DNA of 64,000 nt from Sphingopyxis sp. 2PD (GTDB taxonomy: Bacteria > Pseudomonadota > Alphaproteobacteria > Sphingomonadales > Sphingomonadaceae). The notes under the pieces are model-generated. The model was not told the DNA's origin and did no database searches. It worked only from the letters and a program-made list of their open reading frames with translations. Both the position numbers and the translations under genes were made by a program. Each line of letters starts with the position of its first letter. Within the stretch, counting starts at the first letter, position 1. Positions 51,024-60,096 of the stretch are shown here, in pieces. Where the stretch lies: contig NZ_SCMU01000002.1 in NCBI RefSeq assembly GCF_005503695.1, positions 310,001-374,000 on the forward strand, given 5' to 3'.

Positions 51024-52543
51024 GCCCGCGCCCGCGCGGTCAGAATGCGGTCGCGCAGGTCGCGCGCGGTCGCCAGTGGGATTGCCGGAATTTCGTGCGT
51101 GGCCAGCGCGCTGCCGCCGGGCACCCCGAACACCAAGGTCGCGAGGCCGAGCGGACGCTGGATGAAATCGCTCTTCAGGTCGACGCTCTGCACCGATGCA
51201 TGCGGCAACAGGGTCAGCTTGGGTTTCCAGAAACCGCGGCGGATCGCGACCTGCTCGCCGAGGTCGGTCCAGCGGTGAAAGCGGACGCCGAATAGCGACG
51301 CGGCGGCGATCAGCCCGCCGACGACCGGCCCGAACCAGCCGAGCGCCTGCCCGAACGCCACCACGACCAGTCCGCCAGTGGTCGCCCCCAGCGCCCCGAC
51401 CAGCCCGCCGAGCGCGATGATATGGTGGCTTTGCTGCCACGCCGCATCCGCGCCCGGGCGTGCGATCGCGACTTCGGCGAGCACCGGGTCGATCGCATCG
51501 AGCCGCGCGAACGGCACGACCTGATGGTCGCGTTCCTTCTCGCCGTCGCTCGCCAGGCTTTGCAGCCGCAGTTCGTGCCAGCCGAAGCGCTGGCGAAACC
51601 AGCCGGTGATCAGGATCGCCGCCTGCACGCGCTTCACCGGCACCGCGACGTCGGTGCGCGTCGTCAGCCCGCGGGTGCGGCGCAGCGTCCGCGGCTCGCG
51701 GGTCAGGCGGAAACCCCAGTTCGCGAAAAACATCGTCGCGATTCCGCTCGCAAAGCCAATGAACAGCAGCGAGATGCCCGCGCCGACCCCCGCGATCCAG
51801 CGGTGCGCAATCACCCACTGGTCGAGCCCATATTGCCCGGCCAGGTCGATCCAGTCGCGCGGGTTGAAGACGTTGAAGTCGAAGGGCAGCAGATCGTCGA
51901 AAAACTGCATCGCCGCGCCGACCACCGCCAGCGCGGCGAGCGAGAAGTTGAACAGCCCCGCGACCAGCAGCTGGCGCGGCGACATCGCGAACAGCAGCCG
52001 GTCGTCGCTCGCCGCGGCGGCGTCGGGCGTATCCGCGGCCGCGGGCGCCGCCACCTCGCCGCTACGGTGGGCGCGGATCGTCCTGCGCAGCGCCTGCGCG
52101 GCGTCGAGCCCGACCGCGTCGAGGCTCGCGTCATTCTCCTTGCCGCCCGCGCCGGTTTCGAACCCGACCCTTGCGATGCCCAGCGCGCGCGCCACCAGCC
52201 CCTGCTCGATGCTGACGTCCTGGATGCGGTCGAACGGGATGGTGCGGTGCTGGCGCGACAAAACCCCGCTTTCGATCACGACCTCATCGTCGCCGACGCG
52301 AAAGCGGAAGCGCAGCCACTGGAACCAAGCGGCGAGCAGCGAGATGAGCAGAAAGGCGAGGATCGCCGGGACGATATAGCCCCAATTGCCGGTGAAGCCG
52401 AGCGCGGCGACCGCGGGCAGGAACTGGAACGAGCGCGGCCCCAGCTTGACGATCGCCAGCGCCAGCGTCGCGGGGTGCAGTCGCTGCCAATCGGCTGCGT
52501 CGTCGGGAGGGGGGGCGGCCTGAACCGCGGCGGCGTCGGTCAT
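51020..52543 (-). CDS. PH-domain membrane protein (YdbT-like)
   Basis: The 507-residue protein has several pairs of membrane helices (about 45-75, 190-215, 240-275, 380-420) alternating with bacterial PH domains (bPH2), for example RVGDDEVVIESGVLSRQHRT followed by IPFDRIQDVSIEQGLVARAL. The last domain ends with LLPHASVQSVDLKSDFIQRP. It resembles YdbT of Bacillus. Its start overlaps the stop of the smaller YdbS-like protein. The pair probably forms one membrane complex of unknown role. Confidence 0.88.
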   Translation of the reverse strand: MTDAAAVQAAPPPDDAADWQRLHPATLALAIVKLGPRSFQFLPAVAALGFTGNWGYIVPAILAFLLISLLAAWFQWLRFRFRVGDDEVVIESGVLSRQHRTIPFDRIQDVSIEQGLVARALGIARVGFETGAGGKENDASLDAVGLDAAQALRRTIRAHRSGEVAAPAAADTPDAAAASDDRLLFAMSPRQLLVAGLFNFSLAALAVVGAAMQFFDDLLPFDFNVFNPRDWIDLAGQYGLDQWVIAHRWIAGVGAGISLLFIGFASGIATMFFANWGFRLTREPRTLRRTRGLTTRTDVAVPVKRVQAAILITGWFRQRFGWHELRLQSLASDGEKERDHQVVPFARLDAIDPVLAEVAIARPGADAAWQQSHHIIALGGLVGALGATTGGLVVVAFGQALGWFGPVVGGLIAAASLFGVRFHRWTDLGEQVAIRRGFWKPKLTLLPHASVQSVDLKSDFIQRPLGLATLVFGVPGGSALATHEIPAIPLATARDLRDRILTARARA

Positions 52544-53070
52544 GCGAAATCGGTCTGGATATGGCGGCGGATCGTCTCGCGCATCGCCGCGGCCAGGTCG
52601 GCGGGCAGGCCGGGCAGGGTGACCGTGCTGTTGTGCGTCCCCGATGTGTGGACGATCAGGTGCGACAGGCCAAAGGCGCGCTCGACGGGCCCCTGCCCGA
52701 CGTCGATATGCTGGACGCGCACGAACGGGACGATCGTGTCGGTGCGGAACAGCCAGCCGCGCGCGACGCGCAGCTGCCCATCGCCGATCCTGTAGCCCCA
52801 GCGCGACACCCGCCGCGATGGAAAGGTCGCGATGACGGTAATCGCGACCAGCCACGCCAGCGCGGTGATCAGCCCATAGGGTCCCTCGATATGGCGGATC
52901 AGCAGCCAGTCGAACAGGCTCGCGCCGATCGCAAGCGGGATCAGGTTGAGCGCCGTCGCGACGCGCAGCACCTTGGCATAGGCGGGATCGACCGGATCGA
53001 GCCCCTCGGCGGCGTTCACCGCTTCGGGATCGAACGGATCGGTGGGGTGGGCGGCGGGGGTGTCGGTCAT
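52540..53070 (-). CDS. PH-domain membrane protein (YdbS-like)
   Basis: The 176-residue protein has two membrane helices (about 38-52 and 66-82) followed by one bPH2 domain (WGYRIGDGQLRVARGWLFRT; TIVPFVRVQHIDVGQGPVER). It is the small partner normally encoded with YdbT-like proteins, and the following gene overlaps its stop by four bases. An inverted repeat lies upstream at 53113-53196. Confidence 0.88.
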   Translation of the reverse strand: MTDTPAAHPTDPFDPEAVNAAEGLDPVDPAYAKVLRVATALNLIPLAIGASLFDWLLIRHIEGPYGLITALAWLVAITVIATFPSRRVSRWGYRIGDGQLRVARGWLFRTDTIVPFVRVQHIDVGQGPVERAFGLSHLIVHTSGTHNSTVTLPGLPADLAAAMRETIRRHIQTDFA

Positions 53071-53112
53071 ATGGCTGTGTTAGAGCATGAAGTCGGTCGT
53101 GTGAATCTTTGT

Positions 53113-53196
53113 GTTCCCCCGCGAAGGCGGGGGTCCATCTCCGGCCCGTGCCATACCGAACCTACAGGTGATGGGCCCCCGCCTTCGCGGGGGAAC
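53113..53196. repeat. Intergenic inverted repeat with CCCCCGCGAAGGCGGGGG arms
   Basis: Two exact 21-base complementary arms (53113-53133 and 53176-53196) flank 42 bases. Each arm can also form its own small hairpin. This palindromic unit lies downstream of the alkyl-sulfatase gene and could serve as its transcript-end structure. Confidence 0.75.
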
Positions 53197-53234
53197 AGTT
53201 CAAAGGCGTGCGACCAGGACTTTTCCGACCCGCT

Positions 53235-55196
53235 TCACGGCACAACAACATTAAAGCGTGGGTCGGCGGGCGGATGCATCGCGAACCAGCTCAGGAAAGC
53301 CATCCGGTCGCCGTCGATCCGAATCGCGCCCGATTGCATCAGCGCCGGAAACTGCGCCTGCCCCAGCATCACATCGTCGAGCGTCTTGCGGTCGAGCGTC
53401 ACCGTCGCGGTCGGCGCGGGATCGGTGACACCGTATCGCGGCACCTCGACCCCGCCGCCGACGACGATCGCCACCGTCTCCTTGCTGTCGGGCAGCACGA
53501 ACTGGAACGTGCCGTTCAGCGCCGCGCCCCTGGCCGCATCGAAGCGCGTCGCCAGCGCGTCGAAAAACACCGCGGTCGGGATCGCGCTGACGAAGCTGCG
53601 GCTTTGCCCGTTGCCGGTGACATTGTCGATCGCTGTACCGCGCAGCGTCGCCGCGGCGGCGAGATAATAGTTCCGCCACGCCCCTGATTCGGCCTGATAG
53701 CCCATCTGGTCATAGGCCGACGCCAGCGCGCCGCGCGCCGACTGGTTATCGGGCTCGGCAAACACCAGCTTGTTCAGCAATTCCGCCGCCCAGCGATATT
53801 CGCCCGCCGCGATAGCCGCACGGCCCGCGGCCAGCAGCTTGTCGGCGCCGCCCGCCAGCGCGACATATTTGGGCGCCGATGCTTCGGGAGGCAGCGGATT
53901 GAAATTCGCCGGATTGCCGTCCCACCAGCCGAAATAGCGCTGGTACACCGCCTTCATGTCGTGATTGACCGTGCCATAATAGCCGCGCGCGCTGAAATCG
54001 CGCGCCTGCCCCGGCGCCTCGGGGGTCGCATCGGCGAGTTCGTGCAGCGTCGCGCCGCGGTTGGCGAGGAACAGGGTGCGGTCGTGGACATAACGATAGA
54101 TGTCGCGCTGGCTGGTCAGCAGCGCCGATACCGCGTCCGCCCCCCATGTCGGCCAATGGTGCGACGCCAGCGCGACCTCCGCCTTGCCGCCCCATTTCAG
54201 CAAGGTTGCGTCAATCACCTTCGACCAGTGCAGCGCATCGCGCACCTGCGCCCCGCGCAGGGTCAGCACATTGTGCAGCGTGCGGGTGACGACCTCCGTC
54301 GTGTGCAGCGCCTTGTAGGCGGGGATGTAAAAGACGAACTCCGACGGCGCCTCGGTCCCCCCGGCGTCGAGGATATCGAACGCCAGCCCGTCGATATTGA
54401 GCGTGCCGCCCGCCGTGCCCACCGTCTCGGTCGGCTCCATATAGCCGATCGTTCCCGACGACAGTTTCGGACCCAGGCCGGTATCGACCTGTCCCGCGGG
54501 TCCCGGCGGCAGGATCGCGCCGAACATATACAGCGCGCGCCGCCCCATTGCGGTTCCCGCCAGCACATTTTCGGCGGTCGCTTCTTCGGAAAAGCCGTGC
54601 GGGGCGATGATGCGGATCTTGTCGCGCTTGACCTGTTCGGGCGTCACGATGCCGCCGACGCCGCCGAAATGGTCGCTGTGGCTGTGCGAAAAAATCACCG
54701 CCTTGATCGGTCGCTGGCCCGATTTGGCCTCGACCGTATCGGCGAACAATTTCCAGCTCACCGCGGCGGCTTCCTCGGTCAGCAGCGGGTCGACGATAAT
54801 CCACCCGCTCTTGCCGCGGATGATCGTCATCACCGAAATATCATAACCGCGCACCTGCCAGATCTTGTCCGGCACCACTTCGAACAAGCCGTGCACCGCG
54901 TTCAGCCGCGCCTGCCGCCACAGCGACGGGTTCACCGTGTCGGGTGCCTCTTTCGCGTCGAGGAAGGCATAGGGCCGCCGGTCCCACACAGTCTTGCCAT
55001 TCTTGTCCAATATGACCCCGCCCGGAATCTCGGCCAGCTTGCCGCGCAGCACATTGGCCTCGTCGCGCGGGTCGCTCAGCGGCAGGCGCGCCGCAATCTC
55101 GGCTTGCGCCGCGCGCGTCGCGTCGCTTGCGGCGTCCTGCGCGATCGCGGCAAAGGGCAGGGCGCTGGCGAGCAGCAGGGCGGTCCATCGGTGCAT
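53235..55196 (-). CDS. Alkyl sulfatase, metallo-beta-lactamase fold (SdsA-like)
   Basis: The 653-residue secreted enzyme (signal MHRWTALLLASALPFAAIAQ) hydrolyses primary alkyl sulfates such as dodecyl sulfate to alcohol and sulfate. The two-zinc site is in FSHSHSDHFGG (His171, His173, Asp175, His176). The dimerisation region (about 400-530) and the C-terminal SCP2-like lipid-binding domain (about 530-653) follow. Length and order match Pseudomonas SdsA1. It is a single gene with no obvious partner, and the flavodoxin-like gene is divergent. Confidence 0.92.
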   Translation of the reverse strand: MHRWTALLLASALPFAAIAQDAASDATRAAQAEIAARLPLSDPRDEANVLRGKLAEIPGGVILDKNGKTVWDRRPYAFLDAKEAPDTVNPSLWRQARLNAVHGLFEVVPDKIWQVRGYDISVMTIIRGKSGWIIVDPLLTEEAAAVSWKLFADTVEAKSGQRPIKAVIFSHSHSDHFGGVGGIVTPEQVKRDKIRIIAPHGFSEEATAENVLAGTAMGRRALYMFGAILPPGPAGQVDTGLGPKLSSGTIGYMEPTETVGTAGGTLNIDGLAFDILDAGGTEAPSEFVFYIPAYKALHTTEVVTRTLHNVLTLRGAQVRDALHWSKVIDATLLKWGGKAEVALASHHWPTWGADAVSALLTSQRDIYRYVHDRTLFLANRGATLHELADATPEAPGQARDFSARGYYGTVNHDMKAVYQRYFGWWDGNPANFNPLPPEASAPKYVALAGGADKLLAAGRAAIAAGEYRWAAELLNKLVFAEPDNQSARGALASAYDQMGYQAESGAWRNYYLAAAATLRGTAIDNVTGNGQSRSFVSAIPTAVFFDALATRFDAARGAALNGTFQFVLPDSKETVAIVVGGGVEVPRYGVTDPAPTATVTLDRKTLDDVMLGQAQFPALMQSGAIRIDGDRMAFLSWFAMHPPADPRFNVVVP

Positions 55197-55262
55197 ATCG
55201 TTTCTCCCCCATATTTTGACGCCAGCTTGCGCCGCACGTCAGCGCTTGGCAAGCATCGCTGC

Positions 55263-55751
55263 ATGACCGACGCACCCGCGCTCCTGATCGTCTGGCACAG
55301 CCGCACCGGCGGCAGCGAAGCGCTGGCGCGCGCCGCCGCCGAAGGGGCCGGGGGCGCGGGGCAGCTCGTCCGCGCCGAGGACGTCACGCCCGATCGTCTC
55401 ATCGCCGTGGGCGGCTATCTCTTCATCGGCCCCGAAAACCTCGCCGCACTATCGGGCGCGATGAAGGAGATGTTCGACCGCTGCTATTACCCCTGCCTCG
55501 GTCGGATCGAAGGCCGCCCCTATACGACGATCATCTGCGCCGGGTCCGACGGCGAAAACGCCCAGCGCCAACTCGACCGCATCGCGACCGGCTGGCGGCT
55601 GAAACGCGTCGCCGAGAGGGTAATCGTCAACACCGCAGCCCAAACCCCCGAAGCAATCCTCGCGCCCAAAACGATCGCGCCGGACCGTCTGGCCGAAGCA
55701 CGCGATCTGGGCGCCGCGCTGGCCGAGGGGCTGGCAGCGGGCATTTTTTGA
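55263..55751 (+). CDS. Flavodoxin-like NAD(P)H oxidoreductase
   Basis: The 162-residue protein opens with a phosphate-binding loop for FMN (LIVWHSRTGGSEALARAA) and has GGYLFIGPENLAALSGAMKE and YTTIICAGSDGENAQRQLDR, as in flavodoxin/NADPH-dependent FMN reductase proteins. The start at 55263 was preferred because domain character begins there; the frame is open for more than 1 kb upstream on the antisense side of the sulfatase gene. Electron-transfer partner unknown. Confidence 0.8.
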   Translation: MTDAPALLIVWHSRTGGSEALARAAAEGAGGAGQLVRAEDVTPDRLIAVGGYLFIGPENLAALSGAMKEMFDRCYYPCLGRIEGRPYTTIICAGSDGENAQRQLDRIATGWRLKRVAERVIVNTAAQTPEAILAPKTIAPDRLAEARDLGAALAEGLAAGIF

Positions 55752-55790
55752 GGCGCGCGATGGCGGCTTTGGGGTGGGAGCGGACGGAGC

Positions 55791-55984
55791 CGATCCTCCC
55801 CGGAACGGGGAGGGGGACCAGCGAAGCTGGTGGAGGGGCACCATCGGTTTGTCTTGCCGCCGAAGTAGTGCGCCCCTGCTACGTTCCCGGAACGCTTGGT
55901 TCTTCTCGCCCAGCGCCGCGTAAACCGCCGGTGCCCCTCCACCACCCTTCGGGTGGTCCCCCTCCCCCGGTGGGGGAGGATTGG
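55791..55984. repeat. Long inverted repeat (MITE-like unit)
   Basis: Arms of roughly 52 bases at 55792-55843 (ATCCTCCCCGGAACGGGGAG and onward to GGTGGAGGGGCAC) and 55930-55982 (GTGCCCCTCCACC to CCGGTGGGGGAGGAT) are imperfect complements around 86 bases. Each arm contains internal hairpins. The form is that of a small non-autonomous repeat. Confidence 0.65.
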
Positions 55985-56016
55985 CTACGTCCGCAATCGG
56001 TCGTTTTCTGACATTC

Positions 56017-56105
56017 GTCACCCCGGACTTGATCCGGGGTCCATTAGGTCAGGCACCGCCCGCCACTGCGAGGGCGTATGGATCCCGGGTCAAGCCCGGG
56101 ATGAC
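56017..56105. repeat. Palindromic repeat GTCACCCCGGACTTGATCC
   Basis: Arms 56017-56044 and 56078-56105 are near-exact complements; each contains its own CCCCGG-type hairpin. The unit resembles the extragenic palindromes common in sphingomonad genomes (general knowledge). It lies downstream of glpX and may end its transcript. Confidence 0.65.
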
Positions 56106-56139
56106 GATGAAATGAAGGTTGGCCGCAGCGCGGAAGCCA

Positions 56140-57111
56140 TCACCCGACGCGATGTTCGCCCTTCACCCAGCGCACCGTACCCGACGATGCGCGCATCACG
56201 ACCGTTTCCGTCGTCATCACGCCGTCGCGGCGGCGCTTGACGCCCGACAGCAACGATCCATCGGTCACGCCGGTCGCGGCAAAAATGACGTCGCCCTTGG
56301 CCAGATCCTCAAGGTCATAGACGCGGTCGAGATCCTCGATGCCCCATTTCTTCGCGCGCTTGCGCTCGTCGTCGTTGCGGAACAGCAGGCGGCCCTTGAA
56401 CTGGCCGCCGACGCAGCGCAGCGCCGCCGATGCCAGCACGCCTTCGGGCGCGCCGCCGCTGCCCATATAGATGTCGACATTGGTTTCGGGATTGGTCGTC
56501 GCGATCACCCCCGCGACGTCGCCGTCGGGGATCAGTGCGACGCCGCAGCCGATGCTGCGCAGCTCGGCGATCGTCGCTTCGTGGCGCGGACGGTCGAGCA
56601 CGCACACGATGATCTCTTCAGGCTTGCAGCCCTTTTCGCGCGCGACCGCTTCGACATTTTCGCGCACGCTATTGTCGAAATTGACGATGTTCGGCGAATA
56701 GCCGGGGCCGACCGCCAGCTTGTCCATATAGACGTCGGGCGCGTTGAGCAGGCAGCCTTCCTCGGCGATCGCCAGCACGGCGAGCGCGTTCGGCCCGGCC
56801 TTGGCGGTGATCGTCGTGCCTTCCAGCGGGTCGACCGCGATGTCGATCTTCGGTCCCTTGCCCGGCGCATTGCCGACCTTTTCGCCGATATACAGCATCG
56901 GCGCTTCGTCGCGTTCGCCCTCGCCGATGACGATCGTGCCGTCCATGTACAGCGTGTTGAACGCGGTGCGCATGGCTTCGACCGCGGCAGCGTCGGCGGC
57001 TTTCTCGTCGCCGCGTCCGATCAGCTTCGCGGCGGCGATCGCCGCGGCTTCGGTGACGCGCACCATTTCGAGCACGAGCACCCGGTCGAGGTTGCTGCCG
57101 CTATTCGTCAT
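56140..57111 (-). CDS. glpX: Class II fructose-1,6-bisphosphatase
   Basis: The 323-residue GlpX removes the 1-phosphate from fructose 1,6-bisphosphate in gluconeogenesis. Motifs are VLEMVRVTEAAAIAAAKLIG, MDGTIVIGEGERDEAPML, the metal/phosphate site DIAVDPLEGTTITAK and GSGGAPEGVLASAALRCVGG. Length is normal. It lies near, but is not fused to, the homoserine dehydrogenase at 58665. It would be the route from gluconeogenic carbon to hexose in this organism. Confidence 0.95.
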   Translation of the reverse strand: MTNSGSNLDRVLVLEMVRVTEAAAIAAAKLIGRGDEKAADAAAVEAMRTAFNTLYMDGTIVIGEGERDEAPMLYIGEKVGNAPGKGPKIDIAVDPLEGTTITAKAGPNALAVLAIAEEGCLLNAPDVYMDKLAVGPGYSPNIVNFDNSVRENVEAVAREKGCKPEEIIVCVLDRPRHEATIAELRSIGCGVALIPDGDVAGVIATTNPETNVDIYMGSGGAPEGVLASAALRCVGGQFKGRLLFRNDDERKRAKKWGIEDLDRVYDLEDLAKGDVIFAATGVTDGSLLSGVKRRRDGVMTTETVVMRASSGTVRWVKGEHRVG

Positions 57112-57173
57112 GTCCGCTGATCTCCGTCATTTGATCTTGCCTTGTCGCCCGGCTTGGGCATGGTGCGCGCCAT

Positions 57174-57638
57174 ATGGCCGGTCGCTCCGCTTGTCGAGGA
57201 TGCTTCGCCCGATTCGGAGCCGCTGTCGCGCTATTGTGCGTCATGCCCGTGACGGCCATGGCGCAGGTGCAGGGGCCGCCCGCGCCGCCGCCGCCGCGCA
57301 ATGCCGAAACCGCCGCCGCCAATGCGAAAGAGCTGGTCGATCCGATCCGCCGCTGCAAACCCGCCGACGACGGGTCGATCAACGTGTGCGGCACCGATAC
57401 CCAGCGCCACCGGCTGACCCCTGAATTGCGCGCGATCGGCAACGAGGGCCGCGAAGCGCCGCCGAAGCTGCCGCGCGCCGAGGCCAAGGCGATGAGCCTC
57501 GACAAGCTGCCCTATAATTGGGGGGCGATCGGCGGGCGAATGAAGCCCGGCCCCGAATATAACGCGCTCTACGAACAGGCGAAGCGTGCGACCGATCCCG
57601 CGACCGGCACCCCGCCGCCGCCCGAAGGCGAACGCTGA
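57174..57638 (+). CDS. Small secreted protein of unknown function
   Basis: The 154-residue product has a signal peptide (ARFGAAVALLCVMPVTAMAQ) and a Pro-rich start (QGPPAPPPPRNAE). A short conserved-looking part follows with two Cys (DPIRRCKPADDGSINVCGTD), then a Pro/Lys-rich tail. The two Cys could form a disulfide in the periplasm. It is divergent from glpX with a 62-base gap. No family known to me. Confidence 0.65.
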   Translation: MAGRSACRGCFARFGAAVALLCVMPVTAMAQVQGPPAPPPPRNAETAAANAKELVDPIRRCKPADDGSINVCGTDTQRHRLTPELRAIGNEGREAPPKLPRAEAKAMSLDKLPYNWGAIGGRMKPGPEYNALYEQAKRATDPATGTPPPPEGER

Positions 57639-57657
57639 ACCCCGCCCTGTGCTGCCA

Positions 57658-57763
57658 TCACCGTAGCCCTGAGCTTGTCGAAGGGCGCTTCTCGGATGGG
57701 CGCCCCCTTCGACTGCCTTGCAGGCGCTCAGGACAGGCTTCGACAAGCGCAGGGATACGGTGA
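57658..57763. repeat. Inverted repeat with CCTGAGCTTGTCGAAGGGC arm
   Basis: Arms 57658-57683 and 57738-57763 are complements with two mismatches. The CTTGTCGAAG palindrome is a common proteobacterial extragenic repeat motif (general knowledge). It separates two convergent genes and could terminate both. Confidence 0.7.
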
Positions 57764-57772
57764 TGGGGCACG

Positions 57773-58606
57773 TCAGGCGAAGATTTCGCTCGCCGCGACC
57801 TCGGGCTCGCTGGCGCGGTAAAGCCCCGCCGGGATCAGGATCTGGCCGAGGAAATAGAGCGCGAACAGCAGGATCCAGCCAAAGCTCATCAGTCTTTCAA
57901 TCGTGCTGCCCGGCGTATTGTTCAGGATCACCGCGCCGTGGACGATGATCAGCCCGGTCGCTGCGATGCCATAGGGCAGGCCGTAGAGCAGGTAGAAACC
58001 GAACAGCCGCCACTGTGCGGTGCGGGTGCGCCGCCACGATTCGACGAAGGCCGCGAGCGGCTCGAGTTTGCCGCGCCCGCCCATGATCGCACCGGCAAGG
58101 CAGAGGCGCGCCGCGATCCAGCTACCGACGAGCGCGACGAGCAGGCGGTAAAGCGCGACGACGATGTCGAGCGCCCCGCCGGTGCCGAACAGCGCGTCGG
58201 GTCCCAGCGCGAACAGCGGCAGCGCCGAGGCCAACCCGAACAGGATCGCGAGCACCAGATTGGCGAGCAGATAGGCGACGCCCGCGACCATCCCGTACAT
58301 CACTTCGGACAGATAGCCTTCGCGGAGTTCTGCCTGAAGGCCGTTCCACGCCGCCAGCATCGCGCCTGCAACGATCACCGCGACGATGCCGAGCAGATAG
58401 AGCGGGCCGGTTATCGATCCGCCGACGCGGTAGGTCCAGGGATCGGACAGGATCGCCATCACCGCGCGCAGGCTGAAGATCGGTTCGCTCGACAGCAGCA
58501 GGAAGGGGACGACCACCCCGATCGCGACATAGACCGCCAGCATATTGCGGCGCGCGGTCGCCAGCGCCCACGCCTCGGCCAGCCCGCGCCGGATTTCGAT
58601 GTCCAT
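57773..58606 (-). CDS. Multi-pass inner-membrane protein of unknown function
   Basis: The 277-residue protein has about six membrane helices: residues about 20-40 (MLAVYVAIGVVVPFLLLSS), 65-85, 105-135, 145-170, 200-225 and 240-265. It begins with a short cytoplasmic segment (MDIEIRRGLAEAWALATARR) that resembles the start of DUF/YciC-like membrane families. No catalytic motif. It stands alone between an inverted repeat and the homoserine dehydrogenase gene. Confidence 0.7.
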   Translation of the reverse strand: MDIEIRRGLAEAWALATARRNMLAVYVAIGVVVPFLLLSSEPIFSLRAVMAILSDPWTYRVGGSITGPLYLLGIVAVIVAGAMLAAWNGLQAELREGYLSEVMYGMVAGVAYLLANLVLAILFGLASALPLFALGPDALFGTGGALDIVVALYRLLVALVGSWIAARLCLAGAIMGGRGKLEPLAAFVESWRRTRTAQWRLFGFYLLYGLPYGIAATGLIIVHGAVILNNTPGSTIERLMSFGWILLFALYFLGQILIPAGLYRASEPEVAASEIFA

Positions 58607-58664
58607 ATTTGCCCCCTGCTCCCCGCCACCGGGGTAACAGCGCGCGCGGCGATTTCAAGCCGGG

Positions 58665-59984
58665 TTACAGCGCCAGGATCGGCATCAGCATCGGCGTCCC
58701 GACGACATGGTCCGACCCCGCGAGGATCGCGAGCGCCGCGTGGATCGCGCTTGCCGGTCCTTCGTGGGTGACCAGCACGATGACGACGCCATCCTCTTCA
58801 TCGGTGCCGCGCTGGATAAAGCTTTCGATCGAGACCCCGGCATCGCGCATGGCCGTGGCGATCTCGGCGAGCACGCCGATGCGATCCTCGACGATCAGGC
58901 GGACATAATGTTTGCCGATCCGCGCGCCCGCATCGGCGACCGGTGCCGCGTCGAGCGAATCGACGGGCATCGCAAAGGCGGGGCCATATTCGTCGCGCGC
59001 GATGTCGATGATGTCGGCGACGATCGCCGACGCGGTCGGGCCCGCCCCGGCGCCCGCGCCCTCAAAGAACAGCCGCCCGACAAAATTGCCCTCGGCGACG
59101 ACGGCGTTCAGCGCGCCCGGGACATAGGCCAGCGGGTGATCGGCGGGGACGAGGCATGGCTGGACATGCTGGTACAGTCCGCTTTCGCCGCGTTCGGCCA
59201 TGCCGATCAGGCGAACGCGGTGGCCGAGCGCTTCGGCCTCGCGAATATCGGCGGCGATCAGCCCGCGGATGCCGTCGGCTGCCACTGCGGCAATATCGAG
59301 CCGCGTGCCGAAGCACAGCGCCGCCAGGATCGACAGCTTGTGTGCGGCGTCGATGCCGTCGACGTCAAACGTCGGGTCGGCCTCGGCATAGCCTTCGGCC
59401 TGCGCGGCGCTGAGCGCATCGGCAAAGCTCGCCCCGTTCCGCTCCATTTGCGTCAGGATATAATTGCAGGTGCCGTTGAGGATGCCATAGACGCGCGCGA
59501 TTTCGTTCGCCGACGCGCCTTCGCGGATCGCCTTGATCACCGGAATGCCGCCCGCCACCGCGGCTTCATATTTCAGCGGCGTGTCGCGCTCCTCGGCGAT
59601 TCGCGCGAGACCCAGCCCGTGATGCGCGATCATCGCCTTGTTCGCGGTGACCAGCGCCTTGCCCGCGCCCAGCGTGTGGCGCGCGAGGGTGAGCGCCGAT
59701 CCGTCGGCGCCGCCGATCATCTCGACGACGACATCGACATCGTCGGCGGCGACCAGCGCCTCCATATCATCTTCCCAGCGATAGCGCGAAAGGTCGATGC
59801 CGCGGTCCTTGTGCCGGTCGCGCGCCGACACCGCGACGATCTCGATCGCGCGCCCGGCGCGGCGGGCGATCAGGTCGCGGTTCGTTTCGAGCAGGCGCAC
59901 GACCCCGCCGCCGACCACCCCGATTCCGGCGAGCGCGACGCGCAGCGGCGGACGGGGAGCGGTCGGGGCGGGATGGGGCGACAT
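58665..59984 (-). CDS. hom: Homoserine dehydrogenase
   Basis: The 439-residue enzyme reduces aspartate semialdehyde to homoserine on the way to threonine and methionine. The NAD(P)-binding loop is VALAGIGVVGGGVVRLLE, the catalytic domain has AAVAGGIPVIKAIREG and GILNGTCNYILTQME followed by AEADPTFDVDGIDAAHK, and a C-terminal ACT domain (about 350-439; VRLIVEDRIGVLAEIATAMR) should allow feedback control by threonine. Length is typical. Confidence 0.95.
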   Translation of the reverse strand: MSPHPAPTAPRPPLRVALAGIGVVGGGVVRLLETNRDLIARRAGRAIEIVAVSARDRHKDRGIDLSRYRWEDDMEALVAADDVDVVVEMIGGADGSALTLARHTLGAGKALVTANKAMIAHHGLGLARIAEERDTPLKYEAAVAGGIPVIKAIREGASANEIARVYGILNGTCNYILTQMERNGASFADALSAAQAEGYAEADPTFDVDGIDAAHKLSILAALCFGTRLDIAAVAADGIRGLIAADIREAEALGHRVRLIGMAERGESGLYQHVQPCLVPADHPLAYVPGALNAVVAEGNFVGRLFFEGAGAGAGPTASAIVADIIDIARDEYGPAFAMPVDSLDAAPVADAGARIGKHYVRLIVEDRIGVLAEIATAMRDAGVSIESFIQRGTDEEDGVVIVLVTHEGPASAIHAALAILAGSDHVVGTPMLMPILAL

Positions 59985-60096
59985 GCTGGACTCCGTATTT
60001 CAATGCGGAGCCGCGCCCCGCCGTTGCGAGCGCCCTATCGGCTTTTGCCATCGAAACAACCCCGGCGCAGCTAGGCGGCGCCCAAGCTGGCCTTTA

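Larger units (their letters stand above)
55752..56139. other. Gap filled by two inverted-repeat units
   Basis: About 390 bases between convergent genes with no coding signal. Almost all of it is taken by the palindromic units at 55791-55984 and 56017-56105. Confidence 0.6.
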
